A DNA stretch of 14,929 nt from an uncultured Bacilli bacterium (GCA_947630885.1 CANRJI010000017.1:1-14929), one strand, 5' to 3'. Counted from the stretch's first letter, positions 7,654 through 13,854 are shown. Translations and numbers: made by a program. The notes: a model not told the origin generated them from the sequence alone.

Positions 7654-7727
7654 GCCAAATTAGTTTAGTGGTAAAACAAGGCCCTCGTAATGCTTAGAGG
7701 TAAGTTCGATTCTTACATTTGGCACCA
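7654..7727 (+). tRNA. tRNA-Thr (anticodon CGT), CCA encoded
   Basis: The cloverleaf folds as acceptor GCCAAAT/ATTTGGC, D-stem GTTT/AAAC with an AGTGGTA loop, anticodon stem AGGCC/TGCTT, T-stem GTAAG/CTTAC with loop TTCGATT, discriminator A and encoded CCA (7725-7727). The anticodon loop CTCGTAA places CGT at 7686-7688, which reads ACG (Thr). G1-C72 and C2-G71 agree with threonine identity. The anticodon stem is imperfect: one G-U, and C31 opposite U39 at the loop edge. Four-nt variable region. It stands alone, with its own promoter and a terminator downstream. Confidence 0.88.
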
Positions 7728-7766
7728 TAAATTATAGAAAACTCAGGGACTTTGAGTAAAAATAGG

Positions 7767-7793
7767 AAGCGTACTTGATAAAAGTGCGCTTTT
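7767..7793 (+). terminator. Intrinsic terminator after tRNA-Thr
   Basis: AAGCGTACTT (7767-7776) pairs with AAGTGCGCTT (7782-7791), 10 bp with one G-U and a 5-nt loop, then TTTT. The loop side contains the -35 box of the predicted antisense RNA promoter. Confidence 0.75.
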
Positions 7794-7803
7794 GTGTTAC
7801 GAT
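7775..7803 (+). promoter_or_regulatory. Promoter for predicted antisense RNA
   Basis: TTGATA (7775-7780), 17-bp spacer, TACGAT (7798-7803) preceded by TGT (extended -10). A transcript would start near 7810 and run into the 3' end of the convergent toxin-like mRNA. There is no ORF downstream on this strand before the terminator at 7883-7919. Confidence 0.55.
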
Positions 7804-7831
7804 GTATTTGTCAGGGAAACTTGCATAAAAT

Positions 7832-7871
7832 AAAAAAGGATACATTTGATTGCAGGAATCAGATGTTATCC
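7832..7871 (-). terminator. Terminator of the small-peptide mRNA
   Basis: Read on the minus strand, GGATA, CAT and TGATT pair with AATCA, ATG and TATCC (13 bp with one bulge and one mismatch, 5-nt loop CCTGC), followed directly by six T (7837 down to 7832). There is no T-run on the plus side, so it acts in the minus direction. Confidence 0.75.
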
Positions 7872-7882
7872 CTTATGGATTG

Positions 7883-7919
7883 CATCTGAAATCAACAAAT
7901 GTTGAAATCAGATGTTTTT
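7883..7919 (+). terminator. Plus-strand terminator of the antisense RNA
   Basis: CATCTGA (7883-7889) with TCAGATG (7908-7914), and TCAAC (7892-7896) with GTTGA (7901-7905), separated by AA/AA and closed by an AAAT loop, followed by TTTTT (7915-7919). On the minus strand the hairpin has no T-run, so it is directional. Confidence 0.7.
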
Positions 7920-7920
7920 G

Positions 7921-7998
7921 CTATTTTAGAAGTAACACAATTACCACTAAGAATAGGAGTAATATTATAATAAATTGAGAAAATTCTCTTTTTGTCAT
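7921..7998 (-). CDS. 25-aa hydrophobic peptide, candidate type I toxin
   Basis: Predicted small membrane peptide. ATG at 7998-7996, TAG at 7923-7921. It opens with MTKREFSQF; residues 9-24 are sixteen uninterrupted F/I/L/V residues, and it ends in lysine. This fits a single short transmembrane helix with a positively charged end, as in Ibs, ShoB, TisB or Fst-like toxins, although I recognise no sequence family. An exceptionally strong Shine-Dalgarno (AAAGGTGAT, 8014-8006 on the minus strand) lies 7 nt upstream. It has its own promoter and terminator, an SD-masking hairpin, end-to-end mRNA complementarity and a convergent antisense RNA. Those RNA features, rather than the peptide alone, argue for a toxin; another small membrane regulator is the alternative. 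Codon use is AT-rich, like the host. Confidence 0.7.
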   Translation of the reverse strand: MTKREFSQFIIILLLFLVVIVLLLK

Positions 7999-8009
7999 AA
8001 ATATCATCA

Positions 8010-8041
8010 CCTTTCTTTTTATTTTTTAATAAATAGAAAGG
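8010..8041 (-). promoter_or_regulatory. Shine-Dalgarno-masking hairpin in the peptide mRNA leader
   Basis: On the minus strand CCTTTCT (8041-8035) pairs with AGAAAGG (8016-8010) and TTTATT (8033-8028) with AATAAA (8023-8018), with one A-A mismatch between them and an AAAA loop. The AAAGG of the ribosome binding site is inside the stem, so translation should be low until the fold changes. Confidence 0.7.
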
Positions 8042-8077
8042 GAAAGCATCTGATATATTTCAAATGTATCCAATAGC

Positions 8078-8105
8078 ATTATATCAAACAAATGTTCCCA
8101 CACAA
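8078..8105 (-). promoter_or_regulatory. Promoter for the small-peptide mRNA
   Basis: Minus strand: TTGTGT (8105-8100), 16-bp spacer, perfect TATAAT (8083-8078) preceded by TGA (extended -10). Seven nt downstream is the G at 8071, so the mRNA would begin exactly with GGATACATTTGA, the 5' half of the end-to-end repeat. Confidence 0.65.
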
Positions 8106-8197
8106 TACTTTTATAAAAATTATGACAAATTAAAAAAGTTAATATTTAATATTGTTATGCTTCTTTCATTAGATATTATTTAAAAAATTTAAATAAT

Positions 8198-8225
8198 AAA
8201 GTGGCTTGTCAAAAAGCCACTTTTT
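8198..8225. terminator. Bidirectional terminator
   Basis: AAAGTGGCTT (8198-8207) and AAGCCACTTT (8214-8223) form a perfect 10-bp stem with loop GTCAAA. T-runs lie on both sides: TTTTT on plus, TTTATTATTT on minus. It ends the minus-strand gene whose stop is at 8226-8224 and insulates it from the peptide locus. Confidence 0.85.
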
Positions 8226-8886
8226 AATACATAATTAATACTTTTTTGCGTGGAGCATAATCAGGGCTTGTATTAAGGTTTTCTATTGTTCTATATTCAA
8301 TCCCTTTTTTATATTTAACAAATTCCCTGATATTTTCATCGACTAAAGGTAGTAAATCAAATGGAAGACCAATTTGCCATGAAATTAATTTTTCTGTCAT
8401 TTCATCCAACTCTTGACCCTCGACATTTTGCTTTTGTCCGTCAATTATAATTAATTTATCAATTTCATCATCATCAAAATATGTTCCATCTTTAAATTTT
8501 TGAATTTCTTCTTTTCTATTAATAAATGACCACTGAAATGATACTGCTTTTCTCTTATCATTTTTTGTCGTATAAAAGACGGTTGGATCACCAAATTCTG
8601 TTCTCAATGCTTCATAAAGGCTACTTAAGGCTGCAAGTTTTTCACCAACGGAAGCTTCGTGAATAATATAATTTCCGACAGAGACTCTTAAAAAGCCTCC
8701 TTTACAATATTTAACATAAAAAGGTATTCCTTTTTCAAATACATCATCATCTTCATATTCAGAATAATATTTTCCTTCAAAAAGGCCAGTATAAGGTGTT
8801 CCATAAAAGTCGATTTTCTCACCTAAATTTCTTTTTAGTAATTTATAAAGCTCGAAACAATCTTCATCTTTAGAATACATTTGCAT
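8224..8886 (-). CDS. Protein of unknown function, 220 aa
   Basis: Not recognised. Start at 8886 with AAGGAGG placed 7 nt upstream. The protein is soluble-looking and acidic, with mixed alpha/beta character: DEDCFELYKLLKRNLGEKI at the N-terminus, aromatic-rich strands (FYGTPYTGLFEGKYYSEYED), and a middle segment GDPTVFYTTKNDKRKAVSFQ resembling the beta-strands of small immunity or SMI1/KNR4-like folds, but I would not assign it. There is no signal peptide, membrane helix or obvious catalytic motif. It is the only long minus-strand gene here, monocistronic, with its own near-consensus promoter and terminator, and divergent from tgt. Together with the adjacent peptide locus it may be accessory DNA inserted between addA/tRNA-Thr and tgt. 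Confidence 0.8.
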   Translation of the reverse strand: MQMYSKDEDCFELYKLLKRNLGEKIDFYGTPYTGLFEGKYYSEYEDDDVFEKGIPFYVKYCKGGFLRVSVGNYIIHEASVGEKLAALSSLYEALRTEFGDPTVFYTTKNDKRKAVSFQWSFINRKEEIQKFKDGTYFDDDEIDKLIIIDGQKQNVEGQELDEMTEKLISWQIGLPFDLLPLVDENIREFVKYKKGIEYRTIENLNTSPDYAPRKKVLIMY

Positions 8887-8910
8887 ACTTCTTCCTCCTT
8901 AGTGCCAAAT

Positions 8911-8939
8911 ATTATACAATAATTTATGATTTTTATCAA
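8911..8939 (-). promoter_or_regulatory. Promoter for the 220-aa gene
   Basis: Minus strand: TTGATA (8939-8934), exactly 17 bp, TATAAT (8916-8911), 25 nt upstream of the ATG. One of the two best -35/-10 matches in the window. Divergent from the tgt promoter, with 22 bp between the two -35 boxes. Confidence 0.8.
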
Positions 8940-8961
8940 TAAAAATAACAAAAAAAGATTC

Positions 8962-8990
8962 TTTACTTTAATATGGGCTTTTGCTATAAT
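8962..8990 (+). promoter_or_regulatory. Promoter for tgt
   Basis: TTTACT (8962-8967), 17-bp spacer, TATAAT (8985-8990) with TGC before it (extended -10). Transcription near 8997 leaves a leader of about 14 nt containing GGAAGAGG as ribosome binding site. Confidence 0.8.
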
Positions 8991-9010
8991 ACTAATGGAA
9001 GAGGTCAAAA

Positions 9011-10129
9011 ATGAAAATAAAATATACATTAATTCATCAAGATAAAAAAACGAAAGCAAGATATGGAACTTTAGCTACTAATTATGGAACTTTTGAAACA
9101 CCAATGTTTATGCCAGTTGGAACACAAGCAACTGTTAAAACATTAGATACTGACGAAGTTAAAGAAATAAAAGCGGGAGTAATTTTAGCTAATACTTATC
9201 ATTTATGGTTAAGGCCAGGAGAAGATATTGTGAGTAAGGCAGGAGGACTTCATAAGTTTATGAATTACGATGGGCCAATACTTACTGATTCGGGTGGCTT
9301 TCAAGTATTTAGTCTTGCTAGTCCTAAAGATATTAGTGAGGAAGGGGTAACTTTTAAAAATCATTTAAATGGTGATAAATTACTTTTGACACCGGAAAAA
9401 TCGATTATGATTCAGAATAAACTCGATAGTGATATTGCTATGAGTTTTGATGAATGTCCTCCTGCTAGCGCTAATTATGAATATATGAAAAAGAGTATTG
9501 AAAGAACACTTAGATGGGCTAAACGTGGTAAAAAAGTCCATAGTAATGAAAATCAATCTCTATTTGGTATCATTCAAGGTGGTGCCTACGAAGATCTTCG
9601 TAAATATTCGGCAACTGAAACAGTTAAAATGGATTTTGATGGTTATTCGATAGGTGGAGTTGCTAACGATAATGAATCAAAAGAAGATATGTATTTAGCA
9701 ATAGATTATTCAATTCCTTACATACCATCTGATAAACCTCGTTATTTAATGGGGGTCGGAGAACCAGAAGATTTATTTGAAGGTGTCGAAAGAGGAATTG
9801 ATATGTTTGATTGTGTCCTTCCAACTAGACTAGCTAGACATGGACATGCCTTTACAAAAAATGGTAAGATTAATTTACGAAATGCCAAGTATAAAGAAGA
9901 CTTTACACCAGTTGAAGAAGGCTGTGATTGTAAATGTTGTCAGCATTATACAAAAGCGTATATTCGTCATTTATTAGTGGCCGATGAAACGTTAGGACAA
10001 AGGCTTTTATCAATTCATAATTTACGTTTTTTAATTAGACTTATGGAAGAAATGCGAATAGCTATTAAGGAAGATCGATTTACTGAATTAAAAGAAGAAT
10101 TTTATAAAAACTATCAAAAAAGGAAATAA
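9011..10129 (+). CDS. tgt: Queuine/preQ1 tRNA-guanine transglycosylase
   Basis: Exchanges G34 in the wobble position of GUN-anticodon tRNAs (Asp, Asn, His, Tyr) for preQ1 (or queuine). At 372 aa it has the usual family length. TIM-barrel landmarks: NTYHLWLRPGED, the active-site segment DSGGFQVFSL (D93), FGIIQGGAYEDLR, YSIGGVA, GVGEPEDL and the nucleophile in FDCVLPTRLARHG (D267). The zinc site C305-x-C307-x2-C310 is followed by the histidine of SIHN. Start ATG 9011 has GGAAGAGG upstream. It stands alone, without queA or other queuosine genes, so substrate source (preQ1 synthesis or salvage of queuine) cannot be judged here. Confidence 0.97.
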   Translation: MKIKYTLIHQDKKTKARYGTLATNYGTFETPMFMPVGTQATVKTLDTDEVKEIKAGVILANTYHLWLRPGEDIVSKAGGLHKFMNYDGPILTDSGGFQVFSLASPKDISEEGVTFKNHLNGDKLLLTPEKSIMIQNKLDSDIAMSFDECPPASANYEYMKKSIERTLRWAKRGKKVHSNENQSLFGIIQGGAYEDLRKYSATETVKMDFDGYSIGGVANDNESKEDMYLAIDYSIPYIPSDKPRYLMGVGEPEDLFEGVERGIDMFDCVLPTRLARHGHAFTKNGKINLRNAKYKEDFTPVEEGCDCKCCQHYTKAYIRHLLVADETLGQRLLSIHNLRFLIRLMEEMRIAIKEDRFTELKEEFYKNYQKRK

Positions 10130-10143
10130 TTCTTCTTTTTTTT
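10091..10143 (+). terminator. Terminator of tgt with 5' arm in the coding sequence
   Basis: AAAGAAGAATT (10091-10101) pairs perfectly with AATTCTTCTTT (10128-10138), followed by eight T. The 5' arm encodes the KEEF-type C-terminal residues of Tgt; the loop is long (26 nt), so the hairpin can form only after the ribosome leaves. Confidence 0.55.
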
Positions 10144-10187
10144 GTATTAAAATATGTTAAGATATGTAAAGGATAAGAAAAATACAT

Positions 10188-10215
10188 TTGCAAAAAAGGA
10201 AAACTATGTTATGAT
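10188..10215 (+). promoter_or_regulatory. Promoter for ftsW
   Basis: TTGCAA (10188-10193), 16-bp spacer, TATGAT (10210-10215) preceded by TGT (extended -10). Confidence 0.6.
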
Positions 10216-10236
10216 AAGAATAGGGAAGGGATTGAG

Positions 10237-11367
10237 ATGAGAAAGAAGTTCGCTAAGATTGATAGACCACTTTTTATAGTAACTATTGCTTTTTTTATCT
10301 TTGGTCTCATTATGATTTTGAGTGCTTCATCAATGGAATCTTACATGCGATATAACTTTAGTCCATACCATTATTTTTTCCGAGAGTTAATCTTTTTAGG
10401 AATTGGAATGGCTGGTTTTCTTTTTACTATTCTTTTCCATACTAAAAACTATAAAAAAATGGATATCTTTTTGATTATTTTAAGTATTATTTTACTAGTA
10501 GGACTCTTTTTTATTGGATATACTTCAAATAATGCTCGAAGTTGGTATAAGCTTGGTCCTCTTACTCTTCAGCCGTCAGAATTTGCTAAACTTGCGGTTA
10601 TTATTTATTTAGCTTGTTACTATGATAAAAATAAAGATAAAATGGATGTTCAGTGGGATATTATTAAACCAATTTTTTTCGTTGTTATTATTGCTGGTCT
10701 TATTGCTATTCAGCCAGATATGGGAACCGCTCTCATTATTATGCTCATTACTTTATTTATCTTTTATGCTGTGCCGATTAGTAAAAAAAGTCGTTCAATG
10801 TTCAATAAGATATTCGTGGGTGGTGTAATTATTGTTGGTATCGTTTTAATAACTTATGGAAGTAAATTACTTCAAAGTTATCAACTAGAGCGTTTTAACT
10901 TTATCGATCCTTGTGAGAGATATCAGGAAGACTCAGGATATCAATTATGCAATAGTTTTATTGCTTTTAAAAATGGTGGAGTAGGAGGACAAGGACTCGG
11001 CGATTCAACCCAAAAATATTTATACTTACCAGAATCTTATACCGATTTTATCTATCCAATTATTGTTGAAGAGGGTGGACTTATCGTTGGTATTATTATT
11101 ATTCTAGCATATATGTTTGTTCTCTTTCGCATAATTAAAATTACGAGAAAAGCGAATAATCTTCGTAATAGTTTAATATGTTATGGTGTCTTTGCTTACT
11201 TTGTCACGCATATTTTTATTAATCTCTTTGGAGTTATGGGAATGATACCATTAACAGGTGTTCCGCTTCCATTTCTTTCTTATGGAGGAAGCTATACTAT
11301 ATGTACGATGATTGCTTTAGGCTTAGTTCAAAGAGTAGCCTATGAATCAAATATTACGGCAAAATAA
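10237..11367 (+). CDS. ftsW: FtsW, SEDS-family septal peptidoglycan glycosyltransferase
   Basis: Polymerises lipid II into septal glycan together with a class b PBP. 376 aa with about ten membrane helices, the first starting near residue 11. SEDS signatures: ARSWYKLGPLTLQPSEFAKL, AIQPDMGTALI, the large extracytoplasmic loop before GGVGGQGLGDSTQKYLYLPE, the essential aspartate D270 in SYTDFIYP, and LTGVPLPFLSYGGS near the C-terminus. The GLG-S-QKYLYLPE-TDF pattern and location just before ftsA-ftsZ favour FtsW over RodA. GGGAAGGG precedes the ATG. A Cys pair (DPCERYQEDSGYQLCNS) in the extracytoplasmic loop is notable. It has its own promoter and terminator. Confidence 0.92.
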   Translation: MRKKFAKIDRPLFIVTIAFFIFGLIMILSASSMESYMRYNFSPYHYFFRELIFLGIGMAGFLFTILFHTKNYKKMDIFLIILSIILLVGLFFIGYTSNNARSWYKLGPLTLQPSEFAKLAVIIYLACYYDKNKDKMDVQWDIIKPIFFVVIIAGLIAIQPDMGTALIIMLITLFIFYAVPISKKSRSMFNKIFVGGVIIVGIVLITYGSKLLQSYQLERFNFIDPCERYQEDSGYQLCNSFIAFKNGGVGGQGLGDSTQKYLYLPESYTDFIYPIIVEEGGLIVGIIIILAYMFVLFRIIKITRKANNLRNSLICYGVFAYFVTHIFINLFGVMGMIPLTGVPLPFLSYGGSYTICTMIALGLVQRVAYESNITAK

Positions 11368-11385
11368 AATAATTTGGGAAATTAA

Positions 11386-11426
11386 AGGAAAATGTTAAGA
11401 AGTTCTATACATTTTCTTCTTTTTTT
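11386..11426 (+). terminator. Terminator of ftsW
   Basis: AGGAAAATGT (11386-11395) pairs with ACATTTTCTT (11409-11418), 10 bp with one G-U, followed by CTTTTTTT. The loop and 3' arm carry the -35 box of the ftsA promoter. Confidence 0.7.
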
Positions 11427-11434
11427 GTTATAAT
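11406..11434 (+). promoter_or_regulatory. Promoter for ftsA-ftsZ
   Basis: TATACA (11406-11411), 17-bp spacer, TATAAT (11429-11434) preceded by TGT (extended -10). The whole -35 lies inside the preceding terminator hairpin. Confidence 0.7.
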
Positions 11435-11466
11435 TATGGTGTATCATTTTAGGGAGAGTCGATATC

Positions 11467-12714
11467 ATGAAAAAAATATATACCGCTATCGATATTGGAT
11501 CTGATACAATTAAGTTTATGACCGGTGAAGCACTAAACGGCAAAGTTAATGTTCTTGCTTCCCACGAAGAGAAAACAAAAGGAATAAGAAAAGGTTTAAT
11601 TGTCGATCCTAATTTAGCTATTAATGCTGTTAAAGATGGTATCAAAGAACTTAGAAAGAAACTTGGTATCAATGTAGATAAAGTAATTGTGACTGTTCCT
11701 GATTACAATGCAAGATTTATGTTTGTAACGGGAGAAGTTGATATAGATAATGAAGATGGAATAGTTACGACGGAGGAAGTTAATAAAGTTATTAAAGCAT
11801 CAGTTTATGCTAAACTTGCTAATGATTATGAACTTGTAACTGTCGTTCCTTTAACCTTTATTGTCGATAATGAAAATGTGAAAGAACCTATTAATAAGAC
11901 TGGTAAAAAACTTGGAATAAAGGCGATAATGATCAGTGCACCAAAGAAAAATATTTATTCTGTTTTATCTGTTATGGAAGGTGCAGGACTCGATGTTGTC
12001 GATATTACAATATCTGGTTTATGTGATTACTTTGAAGTAAGAAATAATAATTTGGATAAAAAAATTGGTGCTATTATTAATATTGGACATGAAACGATGA
12101 ATGTTTCTATCTTCAATCGAGGAAAAATAATGAATACCGAAACTATTCAGTTAGGTGGAATTAACGTCGATAAAGATTTAGCTTATATGTTTAATATAAA
12201 TGTCTTTGATGCAAGGACAATTAAGGAGAAGTTTGCTTCATCACATAAAAGGTTTACGACACTAAGTGATACGTATGAAGTTAAAAATACTGCTGGCGAA
12301 ATGATTAAGCTTAATCAACTTGAAGTTAGTGAGATTGTCATGGATAGATTAGCTGAAATGCTAAGGCTTGCACGCAAGCAAATATTACTATTGACAAAAC
12401 AAGAGATTTCTTATATAGTAATTACAGGAGGATTAACGGAAATAAAGGCCTTCAAAAATTTAGTCTATGAAATTTTAGGAAAAGATGTTATAATATATGC
12501 AGAAGATACTTTGGGTATTCGTAATAATAAGTATGTTACTGCTATCGGAATGATAAAGTATTTTATCGATAAGATGGAAATTCGAGGAAGAGAATACTCA
12601 ATGGTTGAAAAGAATGAAGAAAATCTACTTATTAATCCAAATAATAAGAATAAAAGGGACAAGATAGGAATTACCAAAATATTTGAGAATTTTATTGGGA
12701 CTAAGGAGGATTAG
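11467..12714 (+). CDS. ftsA: FtsA, actin-like membrane anchor of the Z-ring
   Basis: Tethers FtsZ filaments to the membrane and recruits division proteins. 415 aa. Actin-fold ATP-binding motifs: phosphate-1 AIDIGSDTIKF at the N-terminus, phosphate-2 AIINIGHETMNVSIF (about 198-212), and the adenosine motif VITGGLTEIKAF (about 318-329). The SHS2/1C region lies between, around 85-165. The final residues (KIFENFIG then TKED) form the short amphipathic helix expected for membrane targeting. AGGGAG precedes the start by about ten bases. Only 2 nt separate its stop from the ftsZ ATG, so the two form one operon. Confidence 0.95.
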   Translation: MKKIYTAIDIGSDTIKFMTGEALNGKVNVLASHEEKTKGIRKGLIVDPNLAINAVKDGIKELRKKLGINVDKVIVTVPDYNARFMFVTGEVDIDNEDGIVTTEEVNKVIKASVYAKLANDYELVTVVPLTFIVDNENVKEPINKTGKKLGIKAIMISAPKKNIYSVLSVMEGAGLDVVDITISGLCDYFEVRNNNLDKKIGAIINIGHETMNVSIFNRGKIMNTETIQLGGINVDKDLAYMFNINVFDARTIKEKFASSHKRFTTLSDTYEVKNTAGEMIKLNQLEVSEIVMDRLAEMLRLARKQILLLTKQEISYIVITGGLTEIKAFKNLVYEILGKDVIIYAEDTLGIRNNKYVTAIGMIKYFIDKMEIRGREYSMVEKNEENLLINPNNKNKRDKIGITKIFENFIGTKED

Positions 12715-12716
12715 GA

Positions 12717-13796
12717 ATGAATAATATGTTTGGTTTAGAAATGGATCAATTAGCTAAAATTAAAGTTATTGGGGTAGGTGGTGGCGGTTGTAATGCCGTT
12801 AATAGAATGATCGAATCTGGCCTAAAGGGTGTAGAGTTTATCGTTGCTAATACTGATTTACAAGTATTAAATAATTCATTAGCTCCAATTAAATTGCAAA
12901 TAGGTAGAGAACTTACTGACGGTTTGGGAGCCGGTGCTAATCCTGATATTGGTAAAGAGGCTGCTCTTGAATCAAAGGGTGAAATTGAAGAAGCTATCAA
13001 AGGTGCTGACATGGTTTTCATCACTTGTGGTATGGGTGGTGGAACTGGTACAGGTGCTGCTCCAGTTATCGCTGAAATTTCACAAGATTTAGGTGCTTTA
13101 ACTGTCGGTATCGTAACAAAACCTTTTAGTTTTGAAGGTAAAAAGAGAATGACACAGGCCATCGCTGGCCTTGATGAACTTAAGAAACACGTTGATACGT
13201 TAATTGTTATTCCTAACGATCGTTTGCGTGAATTAATTGATAAATCGACACCAATGCTCGAAGCATTTAGAGAAGTTGATAATGTCTTACATCGCGGTGT
13301 TCAATCAATATCAGACTTAATTGCTGTTTCTGGTTTAGTTAACCTTGACTTTGCCGATGTTAAGACAGTTATGAAAGATAGAGGTAATGCTCTTATTGGT
13401 ATCGGTGTTGGTTCTGGCGAAAATAGAGCTACTGATGCTGCTAAACAAGCGGTATCTTCACCACTTCTTGAAACATCAATTAATGGTGCTACCGATGCGA
13501 TAATTAATGTAACTGGTGGTTCATCTCTTACTTTATTTGAAGTAGAGGAAGCTGCCGAAGTTATTAGAACGGCCGCTAATACAGATATTAATACTATCTT
13601 TGGTGCTGTTATTAATGAAAACTTAAATGATGAAGTTATCGTTACGGTTATTGCTACTGGTTTTGAAAATCAAAGTGAACCATTATACCATAGTTTTAGT
13701 TCGACAAATAGAGAAGATTTATTTAGAGAAGGTACTGATGAAATGGATAATGATTTAGATATTCCTCCATTTCTTAGGGATAGAGATAATTATTAA
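12717..13796 (+). CDS. ftsZ: FtsZ, tubulin-like division GTPase
   Basis: Polymerises with GTP into the Z-ring that organises septation. 359 aa, normal to slightly short. GGGGCNAVNRM (about 21-31), the tubulin signature GGGTGTG (107-113), and the T7 synergy loop NLDFADVKTV (from N209) carrying catalytic D211 and D214 are all present. The C-terminal linker is short, and the tail DLDIPPFLR is the conserved peptide that binds FtsA. Start ATG is preceded by a perfect AAGGAGG with 7-nt spacing, stronger than that of ftsA, consistent with the higher FtsZ level usually required. Codon choice is slightly richer in GCT/GGT than its neighbours, as expected for high expression. Confidence 0.98.
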   Translation: MNNMFGLEMDQLAKIKVIGVGGGGCNAVNRMIESGLKGVEFIVANTDLQVLNNSLAPIKLQIGRELTDGLGAGANPDIGKEAALESKGEIEEAIKGADMVFITCGMGGGTGTGAAPVIAEISQDLGALTVGIVTKPFSFEGKKRMTQAIAGLDELKKHVDTLIVIPNDRLRELIDKSTPMLEAFREVDNVLHRGVQSISDLIAVSGLVNLDFADVKTVMKDRGNALIGIGVGSGENRATDAAKQAVSSPLLETSINGATDAIINVTGGSSLTLFEVEEAAEVIRTAANTDINTIFGAVINENLNDEVIVTVIATGFENQSEPLYHSFSSTNREDLFREGTDEMDNDLDIPPFLRDRDNY

Positions 13797-13818
13797 GATA
13801 GCGGTTGCTATCTTTTTT
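13795..13818 (+). terminator. Terminator of ftsA-ftsZ
   Basis: AAGATAGC (13795-13802), loop GGTT, GCTATCTT (13807-13814), then a T-run to 13818. The stem starts within the ftsZ stop codon. Confidence 0.88.
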
Positions 13819-13854
13819 AATTTAATGAGAATAATTAACAAATCGTGAACTTTA

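Larger units (their letters stand above)
7810..7919 (+). ncRNA. Predicted antisense RNA (about 110 nt) to the 3' part of the small-peptide mRNA
   Basis: Bounded by the TTGATA-N17-TACGAT promoter and the plus-strand terminator at 7883-7919. It would be fully complementary to the last 88 nt or so of the convergent mRNA, whose own terminator it contains in reverse. This tail-to-tail overlap, with each terminator inside the other RNA, is the layout of RatA/txpA and SR4/bsrG in Bacillus. The start point and existence of the RNA are inferred; the promoter and terminator are visible. Confidence 0.55.
7838..8071. repeat. Inverted repeat joining mRNA 5' and 3' ends
   Basis: GGATACATTTGA (7838-7849) and its exact reverse complement TCAAATGTATCC (8060-8071) bracket the peptide gene. 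A second matching pair, ATCAGATG (7858-7865) and CATCTGAT (8047-8054), lies in the same order. In the minus-strand transcript this makes the first 12 nt complementary to the last 12 nt before the U-tail, with a further 8 bp after an internal loop. It would open the terminator hairpin and close the mRNA into a clamp. Confidence 0.75.

Noticed and set aside
7741..7757. ACTCA...TGAGT hairpin just after the tRNA
   Set aside because: Only 5 bp with no T-run; the stronger hairpin at 7767-7793 is the better terminator.
7941..7971. Plus-strand TTACCA-N19-TATAAT inside the peptide ORF as antisense promoter
   Set aside because: Spacing of 19 bp is poor, the TATAAT arises from Ile/Leu codons, and no plus terminator follows closely; the promoter at 7775-7803 with terminator 7883-7919 fits better.
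7653..8910. TGCCAAAT at the tRNA start repeated at 8903-8910 as possible attachment-site repeat
   Set aside because: Only 8-9 matching bases, no integrase gene, and true tRNA att repeats normally copy the tRNA 3' end at greater length.
12746..13162. 138-codon minus-strand frame inside ftsZ
   Set aside because: Lies wholly in ftsZ, has no ribosome binding site, and its Pro-rich composition is the complement of the FtsZ glycine codons.
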